14,513 nt of DNA from Syntrophales bacterium (GTDB lineage Bacteria; Desulfobacterota; Syntrophia; Syntrophales; UBA2210), in contig JAQUQY010000012.1 of the NCBI GenBank assembly GCA_028715865.1, forward strand, positions 1 through 14,513, read 5' to 3'. A program made the translations under genes and the position numbers. The notes beneath the pieces are model-generated. The model was not told the origin of the DNA. It did no database searches and worked only from the letters and a program-made list of their open reading frames with translations. Numbering within the stretch: the first letter of the stretch is position 1; every line of letters begins with the position of its first letter. Positions 1 through 7,761 of this stretch are shown one piece after another.

Positions 1-1262
1 CTGTGGAGCGCCAACATAGAGGCATAGCGGAAGCCCTGTATCTTCTTTCCCATGTTGTTATATTCGTTGCCAGCCAGGAAAAATATGCCGATGACATGCC
101 ATCACGCCTTCTTTGCAGGATGGACAGTGAAGGAAAGCCTTACTATATAGTTTTTAACAAGGCTGATTACAGACAGACTGATGACGAACTGGTGACTCTG
201 TTCAGGGATCGCGGGCTGTCGATTCGGGGAGACCGTTTTTTCAGGATACCCTTCATGAACAGTTCCGAGCTCTCGGGAGAGACCTTCATGTCCGCGGTTC
301 GATTATGTGTTGACGGTATTATGCGTGATTGCTCCCCTTCGGCGCTTAATTCCGTCAGGAGGGATGATCTTAGTCGAATCCGGGAAGGGCTGGTTGAAAA
401 AACCGATCGTCTGCTGTCCTCAGCGGAAAGCGAAGAAAAGGCGGCAAGGTCATGGTTGAAGGAACTGGATGCACTTGTCGGCTCTACGTCTGAGAAGCTG
501 CTGGAGGAAATGGCCTCACGCCAGGACAGGAGGAACCTTTCGGCGCTAAAAAAACAGCTTGGTCAAATATTCAGCGCCTATGACGTTCTTGCGAAACCGA
601 GGCGTTATATCATGTCCATTATAAAATCGCCACTCCGGGTTCTTGGGATAGTAGGTCCGGAATCTGCGGGAGGCGTGAGGGAGGACTTTCTGAAAGCGCG
701 TGAGAAAGTTAATAACTGGCCTATACACGCGGCCATGGATAGATTGAACCTTCTGATTCTTGAAACTTTGTCTCCTTCCTCTACCGAATCACCCCTGTTT
801 AAAGCCCTTCGAAACAAGGATCTGCCCCTGAAAGAAGATGAGCTTGAGGCCCGGATACTGGAGGAACAGGAGAAGCTGGCCAAATGGCTCGAAGCTACAA
901 TTCGTGATCTCGAGGCGGGTCTGCCGAAAAGCAAGCGACTTGGAATATACTCGACATCCCTGATCTGGGGAGCAGCCATTATTTCTTTCCAGACCGTACT
1001 GGGCGGAGGTCTAGCCCTTCTGGAGCTGGCCTTCGATACCGTTCTGGCACCCTTCATTACGAAGGGGTCCGTTGAGCTTTTCATTTACAGGGAGCTTCGC
1101 TCTATAAACCGTGAAATGAACTCCCTTTACCAGGAGGGTATCCGGTCGATTTTCGAAGAACAGAAAGAGCGCTATGTAACTGTCCTTGAGTCCCACCTGG
1201 CGCACGCTGGTGCCTGGTCTAGCCTGCTCAAAGTGAAAGAAGCTCTGGAGGGCGAGACATGA
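1..1262 (+). CDS. Dynamin-like membrane GTPase, upstream member of a tandem pair (5' end outside window)
   Basis: The frame is open from the left edge (first whole codon at base 3) and 419 residues are visible. The gene is partial: its first residues align with residues 138-166 of the downstream GTPase, sharing an EKYAD motif, so the P-loop and switch regions lie upstream of the window. Visible are the G4 motif NKAD (visible residues 52-55), a possible G5 NSS (87-89), a long charged helical middle (about 115-310), a hydrophobic segment (about 313-352) that could form a membrane hairpin, and a 67-residue charged tail. This order resembles bacterial dynamin-like proteins and mitofusins, which remodel or tether membranes, but neither substrate nor role can be read here. 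The GTG at base 3 is not a credible start. The stop overlaps the next gene's ATG by four bases (ATGA), suggesting coupled translation. GTPase call firm; dynamin-like assignment inferred. Confidence 0.75.
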   Translation, partial: VERQHRGIAEALYLLSHVVIFVASQEKYADDMPSRLLCRMDSEGKPYYIVFNKADYRQTDDELVTLFRDRGLSIRGDRFFRIPFMNSSELSGETFMSAVRLCVDGIMRDCSPSALNSVRRDDLSRIREGLVEKTDRLLSSAESEEKAARSWLKELDALVGSTSEKLLEEMASRQDRRNLSALKKQLGQIFSAYDVLAKPRRYIMSIIKSPLRVLGIVGPESAGGVREDFLKAREKVNNWPIHAAMDRLNLLILETLSPSSTESPLFKALRNKDLPLKEDELEARILEEQEKLAKWLEATIRDLEAGLPKSKRLGIYSTSLIWGAAIISFQTVLGGGLALLELAFDTVLAPFITKGSVELFIYRELRSINREMNSLYQEGIRSIFEEQKERYVTVLESHLAHAGAWSSLLKVKEALEGET

Positions 1263-2995
1263 AGAGAGAAGCCTCACTGATGAGTCAGGACATGATGGAA
1301 CTTGAAAATCTTCTTATTGGCGATATACCTCTCCTTTTTGTGCCGACGCAGGAACGCCGGGAGCTCGGTGAAATTCTTGCGGGCACCCGCAAGAAGCTTG
1401 AAAGCATGGGAGACAATATTCTTACCATCGGCATTATAGGAGGCACAGGCGTAGGCAAGTCCACGGTAATGAACGCGCTGGCCAGGGAAAATATCGCTTC
1501 CACGAGTCATCGGCGCCCCCATACAGATTCCGTTCTTGTATACCGTCATGTCGAGGTTTCAATTCCTGAACTGTTCGAAAAAACACCTCTGCCATGGCGA
1601 GAGTATGCCCACGAGGCATCGGAAGCACGCCATGTTGTGCTTTGTGACCTTCCCGATTATGACAGTATCGAAGGAACACACAGGGAAATGGTAGTAAACT
1701 TTCTCGATGCCATGGACATGCTGATATGGGTTCTTTCGCCGGAGAAATATGCCGACGGCCGATTCTATGATTTCCTGAGAGATTTGCCAAAGGATCGCCG
1801 GAACTGCTATTTTGTCGTGAACAAGGCAGACCTCTTTTTCGAAGACGGCCTTTCGCCCATCGGAAAAGAGCATTTAATGAAGGTTATGGACAGCCTCGAA
1901 GGCCATTTAAAGAATTCAGGCATTGAAGATCCGGTTATGTACCACATCTCGGCGGAACAATCACTTGAAGGAAATGACCGTGAACCCTGGAACCAGTTCG
2001 CTATGTTGAAAAGAGAAATAATGCGCACCAGGGAAATCAAGGAAGTTAAGCGAATCAAGGCGGCCAATATAGACGCGGAACTGGAGCCGGTTTTCCGGGC
2101 TCTTGAACGAGAGCGGCAGATCCTGGAAGGTATCAGAGGCATGATTCGGGCGGGATCATCAATGAGTGACAAGGAAAGGGGCAGGGCGATCGATGAACTG
2201 TCCTTAAGGTCGGCGCCATGGATCGAGGCGATGATGAACCATAGCCTTGCCTCCAGGCTTGCCGTCGGTGAAGATCTTGTAGGACCCGGTCGTATAATAG
2301 CCGCCCTCGCCGGACGCTTTCGGGGAGTAGTTGCGGGAGAGCCGGAAAAAATTGCGGCCTTGCGATCCAGGGCCACGGCCGACCTTTCAGCAAGCATCGC
2401 GCGTTACCTGGAGGTAAGGGAGGAGCGTATTAAAGCTGATCTTTACAGGCGCTTAGCCTTATCCTCCATCCCGGAAGAGATATATCCTTCTACCAGCGCT
2501 GACTCAGCCGTGGCAGGCTTTGAGAGTGGCTTGGCCGGAATATTCAGTGATGCCGGCAGGTCACCGTCTGTAGGGCCATCGAGGATATTCAGGTATTATC
2601 AGTACCTTATATATGGTTTCCTGGTTCTTGTATTCTTCCTTGTGTTGCCTGGGGAAGATGCCTGGAAAGCCTTTTTCGCCGAACCAGGATTTTTTTCGGG
2701 ACTTCGCACGGCAGCCCTAATTGTGGTTTCTTTCTTTACCCCACGTGGACTGGCGGCCATGGGAAGCTTGATACTCATTTCCTGCTTTCTTGGCTGGCGC
2801 TTTAATAACCGGTTCAGGAAAATAATTGCTGCCTGGGAACGGTCCTTCATGGAGAACATGAAGGATGAGGTGAGTCGCTTGGCCATGGAAGCCATCGATT
2901 CCTGGGGGAAGGAAATGGAGCGCCTGGACCATGATATCCAGTCGAGGCTTTCGTCTGTCACTGCTTTTTTTCAAAAGCGGCGGAACGTAGCCTGA
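1259..2995 (+). CDS. Dynamin-like membrane GTPase, downstream member of a tandem pair
   Basis: This 578-residue protein has a complete G domain: P-loop GGTGVGKST (61-69), a candidate switch I threonine (T89, in RPHTD), G3 DLPDYDS (130-136), G4 NKAD (188-191) and a probable G5 SAE (231-233). A charged, probably helical region (about 245-440) follows, then hydrophobic segments at about 449-464 and 484-513, and a 65-residue charged tail. Large size, an N-terminal G domain and a late membrane hairpin with a helical tail fit the dynamin-like/mitofusin superfamily rather than small ribosome-assembly GTPases. It shares the EKYAD and NKAD motifs and the same layout with the gene upstream, so the two look like diverged duplicates and may work as a hetero-oligomer at the inner membrane. 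The ATG overlaps the upstream stop. A YfjP-like GTPase of other function remains possible. Confidence 0.8.
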   Translation: MKREASLMSQDMMELENLLIGDIPLLFVPTQERRELGEILAGTRKKLESMGDNILTIGIIGGTGVGKSTVMNALARENIASTSHRRPHTDSVLVYRHVEVSIPELFEKTPLPWREYAHEASEARHVVLCDLPDYDSIEGTHREMVVNFLDAMDMLIWVLSPEKYADGRFYDFLRDLPKDRRNCYFVVNKADLFFEDGLSPIGKEHLMKVMDSLEGHLKNSGIEDPVMYHISAEQSLEGNDREPWNQFAMLKREIMRTREIKEVKRIKAANIDAELEPVFRALERERQILEGIRGMIRAGSSMSDKERGRAIDELSLRSAPWIEAMMNHSLASRLAVGEDLVGPGRIIAALAGRFRGVVAGEPEKIAALRSRATADLSASIARYLEVREERIKADLYRRLALSSIPEEIYPSTSADSAVAGFESGLAGIFSDAGRSPSVGPSRIFRYYQYLIYGFLVLVFFLVLPGEDAWKAFFAEPGFFSGLRTAALIVVSFFTPRGLAAMGSLILISCFLGWRFNNRFRKIIAAWERSFMENMKDEVSRLAMEAIDSWGKEMERLDHDIQSRLSSVTAFFQKRRNVA

Positions 2996-3038
2996 GGGCA
3001 TTTTTAAGAAAATGAAAGTGCCGGCTGAAGAACAGACT

Positions 3039-3071
3039 GGCGGGTTTAACCTGGCGTCCCGCGAACCCGCC
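3039..3071. repeat. Inverted repeat in the GTPase-pfkB gap
   Basis: GGCGGGTT (3039-3046) and AACCCGCC (3064-3071) form a perfect 8-bp inverted repeat with a 17-base loop. No T-run follows on either strand, so it is not a convincing intrinsic terminator. It could be a Rho-type 3' structure for the GTPase transcript or a protein-binding dyad. The rest of the 122-base gap shows no clear promoter. Confidence 0.4.
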
Positions 3072-3117
3072 CTTCGACTGGCGGTTTATGCATCGGCAAA
3101 ACACTGCGCAATAATTA

Positions 3118-4029
3118 ATGGTCATGTCTGAAACAGGGATTGACGTATTCGGCCTTGGACAATGCTCGCTTGACAACATCGGTACGGCAAGTACATATCC
3201 TGGGCCGGATTCGAAATGCGAAATCTCTGAAATGATTATTCAGGGCGGCGGCCCGGTGGCGACTGCTCTAGTGGCGCTGACGCGATGGGGGATTTCGTGC
3301 TTCTTCAGCGGCCTGGCCGGTGATGACTCCTTTGGAAGGCAGATTGAAGAATCCATGCGTTCCGAAGGTGTGGTTACTGATGGCCTTGTAATCAGAGCCG
3401 GGAGTTCATCCCAGGTTGCTTTTATCATAGCCGAACCGGAAAATGGGAGACGTACCATATTCTGGCGGCGGCCCACGGGAGAGGCTGTCCTCCCCGAAGA
3501 GGTTGATGTTGAAACCCTCGGCATTTCGAGAATTTTTCACACTGATGGTCTTTTTGTTCATGCCGCCCTGCACGGGGCTCGTGCCGCAAAGAAAAAGGGA
3601 ATTCCTGTTGTTGTCGACGCAGGCACCCTGCGCGACGGAATGCTGGACCTGGCCCGGATTTCCGATTTCTATATTGCCTCTGAATCTTTTTCCAGGGCTC
3701 TCGTTGGAGGGGACGATCCCCAGGGAGCCTGCAGAAAGATTCTTGAATTAGGGCCCGCCCTTGCCTGTGTCACCTTGGGCGCGAAAGGTTATGTGGCACA
3801 CATGGAAGACAAAATCATTGAAAAACCCGCATATCCTGTGAAAGCCATTGATACTACGGGGTGCGGCGATGTATTTCATGCGGGATTTATTTATGGTCTT
3901 TTGAAAAACCGGGATCCATCCAGGTGTCTCGACATGGGCGCATGGGCGGCAGCCCGGGTAAGTACAAGGCTGGGAGGAAGAACAGGAATCCCTTCACTGT
4001 CCGATCTCAGGGCCAGCGGTTATATTTAA
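3118..4029 (+). CDS. PfkB/ribokinase-family carbohydrate or nucleoside kinase
   Basis: This 303-residue protein has the size and fold markers of the ribokinase/PfkB family, cytoplasmic enzymes that transfer phosphate from ATP to a sugar or nucleoside hydroxyl. The glycine-rich substrate-side motif is GGGPVATA (43-50). The C-terminal signature is DTTGCGDVFHAGF (245-257), with the catalytic base expected at D251. The usual anion-hole motif is GAGD; here it reads GCGD, a tolerated but less common variant. Substrate cannot be assigned. An in-frame TAA at 3112 limits the start to ATG 3118, GTG 3121 or ATG 3124. None has a clear Shine-Dalgarno sequence, so the N-terminus is uncertain by two residues. 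It lies 122 bases after the GTPase pair on the same strand and converges with ald, so a shared transcript with the GTPases is possible but not shown. Confidence 0.88.
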   Translation: MVMSETGIDVFGLGQCSLDNIGTASTYPGPDSKCEISEMIIQGGGPVATALVALTRWGISCFFSGLAGDDSFGRQIEESMRSEGVVTDGLVIRAGSSSQVAFIIAEPENGRRTIFWRRPTGEAVLPEEVDVETLGISRIFHTDGLFVHAALHGARAAKKKGIPVVVDAGTLRDGMLDLARISDFYIASESFSRALVGGDDPQGACRKILELGPALACVTLGAKGYVAHMEDKIIEKPAYPVKAIDTTGCGDVFHAGFIYGLLKNRDPSRCLDMGAWAAARVSTRLGGRTGIPSLSDLRASGYI

Positions 4030-4108
4030 AGGGCTCTTTCACGGGGCAGGGGTAACAAGTGCCGTCCGTTGTATCTTAGTGCCGATAAGTGTAATGTCCG
4101 GTGAAATG

Positions 4109-4132
4109 AAAATTGAGCAATGGAGCCTCAAT
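4109..4132 (-). terminator. Weak candidate terminator for ald
   Basis: Read on the minus strand, ATTGAG and CTCAAT (4127-4132 and 4112-4117) form a 6-bp stem with a 9-base loop, followed by TTTC. It lies 12 bases past the ald stop in the convergent pfkB/ald gap. The stem is short and poor in G and C, so it would be a weak terminator at best. The remainder of the 114-base gap (4030-4143) holds only a 7-bp direct repeat, AGTGCCG, at 4058 and 4078. Confidence 0.25.
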
Positions 4133-4143
4133 AGATTGCAGTT

Positions 4144-5268
4144 TCAGGATTTCTGCAGGTCAAGCATCTCCTGCCAAGGCGCCCATCCCATGTCGAAGGT
4201 CTCGGCAATCGCCTGATGGGTAAGTTTCCCATCTACGATATTTATTCCTCTGGCGATTGCGTCATTTTCAATGGCTGCGCGGTAAAGGCCTTTTCCCGCT
4301 ATCTCCCTGATATAGGGCAAAGTTGCGTTTGTCAGGGCGAAGGTGGATGTCCTTGGTACGGCGGACGGTATATTGGTCACACCGCAGTGGAGTACACCAT
4401 GCACCGTGTATAGCGGTTCCGTGTGAGTGGTGGGACGGATTGTTTCAACTGACCCCCCCTGGTCGATGGAGATATCTATGATTACCGACCCTGGTTTCAT
4501 GCGGGACACCATTTTTTCCGTCACAAGAACAGGAGCCCGGGCGCCTGTCACAAGAACGGCGCCGATTAGAAGATCGGCATCACTGAGAGACTGTTCAATG
4601 GTGTAAGGGCTGGAAAACAGGGTGACGGCTCTTCCGTGAAGAATTTCATCAATATACTTAAGCCGCTCATAGGAAATGTCAAGAATCGTTACCATTGCGC
4701 CCAGACCGCAAGCAATCATTGCGGCATTGAATCCGGCGATTCCGGCGCCTATTATAACCACCTGGGCAGGCATAACACCGGGCACGCCGCTGAGGAGGAT
4801 CCCTCTGCCTCCATTGCTTTTTTCAAGAAAATGCATGGCCATCTGGATAGACATGCGTCCTGCCACCTCGCTCATGGGTGTCAGAAGCGGAAGCCGACCG
4901 TCCCTGTTTTGAACCGTTTCATAAGCGATACCGGTAACACCGGTTTCAACAATTCCCCTCGTAAGTTTTTCCGATGAGGCCAGATGGAGGTACGTAAAGA
5001 GAATCTGTCCTCTATGATAAAGAGGCCATTCTCCGGGAAGGGGTTCCTTTACCTTGACTATAAGACCCGCCGTTTCGTAAATGGCGCCTGCTTCTACTAC
5101 ACGCGCTCCCTCTTTCACGTATTCTTCATCGGAGATGCAGCTCCCGGTTCCGGCGCCTCTTTCCACGAGAACCTGGTGACTATCAGCCGTGAGTGACCTC
5201 ACGCCGGCGGGCGTAAGGGCGACCCTGTGCTCAGCCTCCTTTATTTCCTTTAGTACGCCAATGATCAT
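4144..5268 (-). CDS. ald: Alanine dehydrogenase (NAD-dependent)
   Basis: The gene encodes 374 residues, close to the usual 370. The enzyme interconverts L-alanine and pyruvate plus ammonia using NAD in the cytoplasm. By comparison with the well-studied mycobacterial enzyme, the expected active-site residues are present: R15 in HRVALTP, K74 in VKVKEP, H95 in YLHLA and D269 in IDQGG. The Rossmann glycine motif GAGIAG is at 174-179 and D197 is placed to bind the NAD ribose. The ATG at 5268 is supported by a purine-rich site (GGAGAGGGTGG) just upstream on the minus strand. The gene is monocistronic, divergent from rpsB and convergent with pfkB. In anaerobes the enzyme often serves ammonium assimilation or alanine use; which direction runs here is not shown. 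Its promoter carries a dyad (separate entry), so it is probably regulated. Confidence 0.96.
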   Translation of the reverse strand: MIIGVLKEIKEAEHRVALTPAGVRSLTADSHQVLVERGAGTGSCISDEEYVKEGARVVEAGAIYETAGLIVKVKEPLPGEWPLYHRGQILFTYLHLASSEKLTRGIVETGVTGIAYETVQNRDGRLPLLTPMSEVAGRMSIQMAMHFLEKSNGGRGILLSGVPGVMPAQVVIIGAGIAGFNAAMIACGLGAMVTILDISYERLKYIDEILHGRAVTLFSSPYTIEQSLSDADLLIGAVLVTGARAPVLVTEKMVSRMKPGSVIIDISIDQGGSVETIRPTTHTEPLYTVHGVLHCGVTNIPSAVPRTSTFALTNATLPYIREIAGKGLYRAAIENDAIARGINIVDGKLTHQAIAETFDMGWAPWQEMLDLQKS

Positions 5269-5317
5269 TCCACCCTCTCCTTATCAGTAAGCTTCCATAA
5301 AATTTAGAAGTTTTCAT

Positions 5318-5346
5318 ACTATAACCGAACAACCGAAACAACTGAA
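5318..5346 (-). promoter_or_regulatory. Candidate sigma-70 promoter of ald
   Basis: On the minus strand, TTCAGT (5346-5341) and TATAGT (5323-5318) are spaced by 17 bases. The -10 matches the consensus at 5 of 6 positions and the -35 at 3 of 6. Transcription would start near 5311 and give a leader of roughly 40 bases before the ald ATG. The weak -35 box and overlapping dyad suggest a regulated promoter (inference). Confidence 0.5.
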
Positions 5347-5362
5347 AACTCACGGGTTGTTC
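5323..5362. promoter_or_regulatory. Inverted and tandem repeats across the ald promoter (possible operator)
   Basis: GAACAACC (5327-5334) and GGTTGTTC (5355-5362) are perfect 8-bp inverted arms separated by 20 bases. The left arm lies in the spacer of the ald promoter and the right arm just upstream of its -35 box. The same stretch has three imperfect tandem units, AACCGAAC (5323), AACCGAAAC (5331) and AACTGAAAAC (5340). This is a typical arrangement for a dimeric regulator; which one cannot be said, although ald genes elsewhere are often controlled by Lrp/AsnC-type proteins. Confidence 0.4.
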
Positions 5363-5419
5363 ATAAGGAAGAATTATTGCGCCATTTAGCTAAGGAGTGT
5401 TCAGCCGACAAGGTTTTTC

Positions 5420-5448
5420 TTGATTAATTCAATACCCTGTGGTAGTTC
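5420..5448 (+). promoter_or_regulatory. Weak candidate promoter for the rpsB operon
   Basis: TTGATT (5420-5425) is followed after 17 bases by TAGTTC (5443-5448), preceded by an extended -10 TG at 5440-5441. The -10 match is poor, so this is tentative. It would leave a leader of about 110 bases before rpsB, long enough for the S2-dependent autoregulation known in other bacteria. The leader contains the 12-bp palindrome CTTTTTAAAAAG (5500-5511) between two TTCCGG copies (5489 and 5512). No small gene is evident in 5269-5562. Confidence 0.25.
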
Positions 5449-5547
5449 CATCGTCCTTGAGAAATTAACTACGCACACTTTCAGATGTTTCCGGCGTTGC
5501 TTTTTAAAAAGTTCCGGAGCCAGGTGACGAAAGTGGAGGGTAAAAAC

Positions 5548-5555
5548 GAAAGGAG
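5548..5555 (+). promoter_or_regulatory. Ribosome binding site fixing the rpsB start
   Basis: GAAAGGAG ends 7 bases before ATG 5563. It decides against the ATG at 5485, 26 codons upstream in the same frame, which has no such site and would add residues unlike any S2 N-terminus. Confidence 0.85.
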
Positions 5556-5562
5556 AATTACG

Positions 5563-6402
5563 ATGGCCCATGTCTCAATGAAAATGCTTCTAGAATCCGG
5601 TGTCCACTTCGGGCATCAGACCAACCGGTGGAATCCGAAGATGAAACCCTATATCTTCGGCGCCCGCAATGGAATTTACATTGTCGATCTTCAGCAGACC
5701 GTTCAACTCTTTGACATAGCGTATGAGTTTGTTATGGATACTGTCGCCTCTGGTAAAAACCTTCTCTTTGTGGGAACAAAACGCCAGGCACAGGAGTCGA
5801 TCAAGGCCGAGGCAGAGAGGTGCGGCATGCCATATGTAAATCAGCGTTGGCTCGGCGGCATGCTTACCAACTTCACAACCATAAGGAAGAGCATAGATCG
5901 CCTCAACAAGCTTGATGAAATGTTTATGGACGAAAGCGTTCATGCCTTTCCAAAGAAAGAAATAACAAAGCTTCAGAAAGAACGTGACAAGCTCCAGAAA
6001 GTTCTTGGCGGTATACGTTCCATGAATCGTCTTCCCGGGGCCATTTTTGTTATAGATCCCAGGCGCGAAATTATCGCCATAAGGGAGGGTCGCAGGCTCG
6101 GTATCCCCATAGTTGCAATAACCGATACAAACTGTGATCCCGACGATATAGACTACATAATTCCGGGCAATGACGACGCCATAAGGGCCATAAAACTTTT
6201 TTCATCGAAGATGGCCGACGCTGTGGAAGAGGGAAAACGCCGCCTTGAGGAAAGGCTTCAGGCGGAAAGCGACAAGGATGAGCCCATGGAAGATATAGAC
6301 GTGCCGGAAAGTGTTGAGACGAAGGGACTTTCAGAAGAGGGCGGCAATGAGGGTGAACCCGGGAACATTGAGGAAAATATCGAGGAGGTACAGGAGCATT
6401 GA
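5563..6402 (+). CDS. rpsB: 30S ribosomal protein S2
   Basis: This 279-residue protein begins [20 protein letters not shown], the classical S2 N-terminus. It has the conserved [11 protein letters not shown] stretch (23-33) and the second S2 signature around [10 protein letters not shown] (160-169). S2 sits on the back of the small subunit and is among the last proteins to join it. The core ends near residue 232. Residues 233-279 form a strongly acidic extension rich in Glu and Asp, making the protein about 40 residues longer than the E. coli form. It heads the operon with tsf, pyrH and frr. Its TGA is embedded in the tsf start as TTGA. Confidence 0.97.
   Translation: MAHVSMKMLLESGVHFGHQTNRWNPKMKPYIFGARNGIYIVDLQQTVQLFDIAYEFVMDTVASGKNLLFVGTKRQAQESIKAEAERCGMPYVNQRWLGGMLTNFTTIRKSIDRLNKLDEMFMDESVHAFPKKEITKLQKERDKLQKVLGGIRSMNRLPGAIFVIDPRREIIAIREGRRLGIPIVAITDTNCDPDDIDYIIPGNDDAIRAIKLFSSKMADAVEEGKRRLEERLQAESDKDEPMEDIDVPESVETKGLSEEGGNEGEPGNIEENIEEVQEH
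6382..6388 (+). promoter_or_regulatory. Ribosome binding site for the TTG start of tsf
   Basis: GAGGAGG lies 10 bases before TTG 6399, inside the end of rpsB. A second AGGAG (6392-6396) is too close to the start to serve well. The strong site supports TTG as the true start, since no ATG occurs in frame before the conserved N-terminal motif. Confidence 0.7.
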
Positions 6403-7001
6403 ACGTTTCAGCAGCGAAAGTCAAGGAATTGAGAGACAAAACTAATGCCGGAATGATGGACTGCAAGGAAGCCCTGGTGGAGTCCGGCGGTGATTTCGAT
6501 AAGGCAGTCGAATACCTGAGAAAAAAGGGCTTGTCAGCTGCGACTAAGCGATCATCCCGGGCCGCGAAAGAGGGCGCCATCGCTTCCTATATTCACATGG
6601 AAGGGCGCATCGGCGTCCTTGTAGAAGTTAACTGTGAGACGGATTTTGTGGCCAAAACGGATAACTTCAAGTCCATGGCGAAGGATCTGGCCATGCAGAT
6701 TGCCGCTACAAACCCGAAATACGTTTCTCCCGAAGAAATTCCCGGTAAGGAAATGGAAAGCGAAAGGGAAATATACCGAAGCCAGGCCCTTGCTGAAGGC
6801 AAGCCTGAAAAAATACTGGACCGAATAATAGAGGGAAAGCTGAAAAAGTATTACGAAGAAGTATGCCTTATGGATCAAAAATTCATAAAGGACACGGATA
6901 AGACAGTGCGGGACGTTGTAAACGGTCTGATTGCAAGTTCAGGCGAGAATATTGTTGTTCGGCGCTTTGAGAGATACCAGCTCGGTGAAGACCGGCAATA
7001 G
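6399..7001 (+). CDS. tsf: Translation elongation factor Ts (short form)
   Basis: EF-Ts is the nucleotide exchange factor that releases GDP from EF-Tu. The N-terminal UBA-like motif [16 protein letters not shown] (11-26) is clear, and [10 protein letters not shown] (81-90) contains the Asp-Phe pair that wedges into EF-Tu. At 200 residues it is the short form, as in Thermus and many other bacteria, and lacks most of the second core subdomain of the 283-residue E. coli protein. It ends in [12 protein letters not shown], a usual C-terminal pattern. It starts with TTG and overlaps the rpsB stop by four bases, so coupled translation is likely. A 34-base gap separates it from the preferred pyrH start. 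Confidence 0.97.
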   Translation: MNVSAAKVKELRDKTNAGMMDCKEALVESGGDFDKAVEYLRKKGLSAATKRSSRAAKEGAIASYIHMEGRIGVLVEVNCETDFVAKTDNFKSMAKDLAMQIAATNPKYVSPEEIPGKEMESEREIYRSQALAEGKPEKILDRIIEGKLKKYYEEVCLMDQKFIKDTDKTVRDVVNGLIASSGENIVVRRFERYQLGEDRQ

Positions 7002-7035
7002 CTGACGGCGTTCAGGGAAGCGAAGGTTGGCCTGC

Positions 7036-7761
7036 ATGACAGGGAAGGCGCGATACGGAAGAATTCTTCTCAAGTTGAGCGGTGAGGCTCTCCTGGGTGA
7101 AAAAGTATTCGGAATCGACCCGAAGGTTCTGGCTTTCATAGCCGACGAGGTTGCTTCCGTAAAAGACCTGGACGTGGAAATAGGCATTGTCATAGGTGGC
7201 GGCAATATATACCGCGGCGTTGAAATGGCGTCCCATGGAATAGACAGGGCGGCGGCGGATTACATGGGAATGCTCGCTACGGTCATGAATAGCATTGCCC
7301 TCCACAACACATTTGAAAACCATGGAATATCAGCACGAGTCCAGTCCTCCATTGAGATGATGAAAGTGGCGGAACCATTTGTAAGGGAACGGGCCATCAA
7401 GCATCTAGAGCAGGGACGGGTTGTAATATTTGCGGGTGGAACGGGAAATCCCTACTTCACCACTGACACGGCGGCCGCTTTGCGAGCCCTTGAAATAAGG
7501 GCCAACGTGCTTCTCAAGGCTACAAAAGTTGACGGCGTTTATGACAAGGATCCGCTACTCCACAGCGACGCCAGAATGTTCAATACTGTAACCTACACGG
7601 AAGCGCTTGCGAGAAACCTGAGGGTTATGGACGCCACGGCCGTGTCCCTGTGCCGGGAGAACAACCTTCCCATAATCGTTTTTAATCTCGAAAAAACGGG
7701 GAATATCAGGAATGTTGCTTGTGGAAAAAGTGTCGGAACACGAGTAGTGGAGGAACAATGA
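7036..7761 (+). CDS. pyrH: UMP kinase
   Basis: The enzyme phosphorylates UMP to UDP with ATP in pyrimidine nucleotide synthesis. Bacterial PyrH belongs to the amino acid kinase family and is a hexamer regulated by GTP and UTP. Motifs, numbered from ATG 7036: KLSGEAL (13-19), IGGGNIYRG (53-61), [14 protein letters not shown] (134-147), [13 protein letters not shown] (161-173) and LRVMDATA (195-202). The length of 241 matches the family. ATG 7036 has GAAGG (7022-7026) 9 bases upstream. TTG 7027, three codons earlier with AGGGAAG 6 bases before it, is a possible alternative. The stop overlaps the frr start as ATGA. Confidence 0.97.
   Translation: MTGKARYGRILLKLSGEALLGEKVFGIDPKVLAFIADEVASVKDLDVEIGIVIGGGNIYRGVEMASHGIDRAAADYMGMLATVMNSIALHNTFENHGISARVQSSIEMMKVAEPFVRERAIKHLEQGRVVIFAGGTGNPYFTTDTAAALRALEIRANVLLKATKVDGVYDKDPLLHSDARMFNTVTYTEALARNLRVMDATAVSLCRENNLPIIVFNLEKTGNIRNVACGKSVGTRVVEEQ

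Noticed and set aside
1807..2397. Long antisense open frame of 196 codons inside the second GTPase gene
   Set aside because: It is fully shadowed by a gene with clear GTPase motifs, is unusually rich in Ser, Arg and Ile, and has no recognisable motif or ribosome site.
3039..3071. Inverted repeat after the GTPase pair as an intrinsic terminator
   Set aside because: The arms are perfect but no T-run follows in either direction and the loop is 17 bases; listed only as a repeat.
4058..4084. Direct repeat AGTGCCG as an attachment site or mobile element scar
   Set aside because: Seven bases repeated once, with no integrase, transposase or flanking signature; chance is likely.
5500..5511. Palindrome CTTTTTAAAAAG upstream of rpsB as a terminator or operator
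   Set aside because: It is A/T only in its core and lies within the likely rpsB leader; without comparative data it may be chance, so it is only mentioned under the leader.
5485..5562. Possible 26-residue N-terminal extension of S2 from ATG 5485
   Set aside because: The strong GAAAGGAG before ATG 5563 and the standard S2 N-terminus fix the later start.
6071..6580. Antisense open frame of 169 codons across the rpsB/tsf junction
   Set aside because: Both strands cannot plausibly be coding here; rpsB and tsf are certain, and the antisense product has low-complexity Pro/Arg/Ser content.
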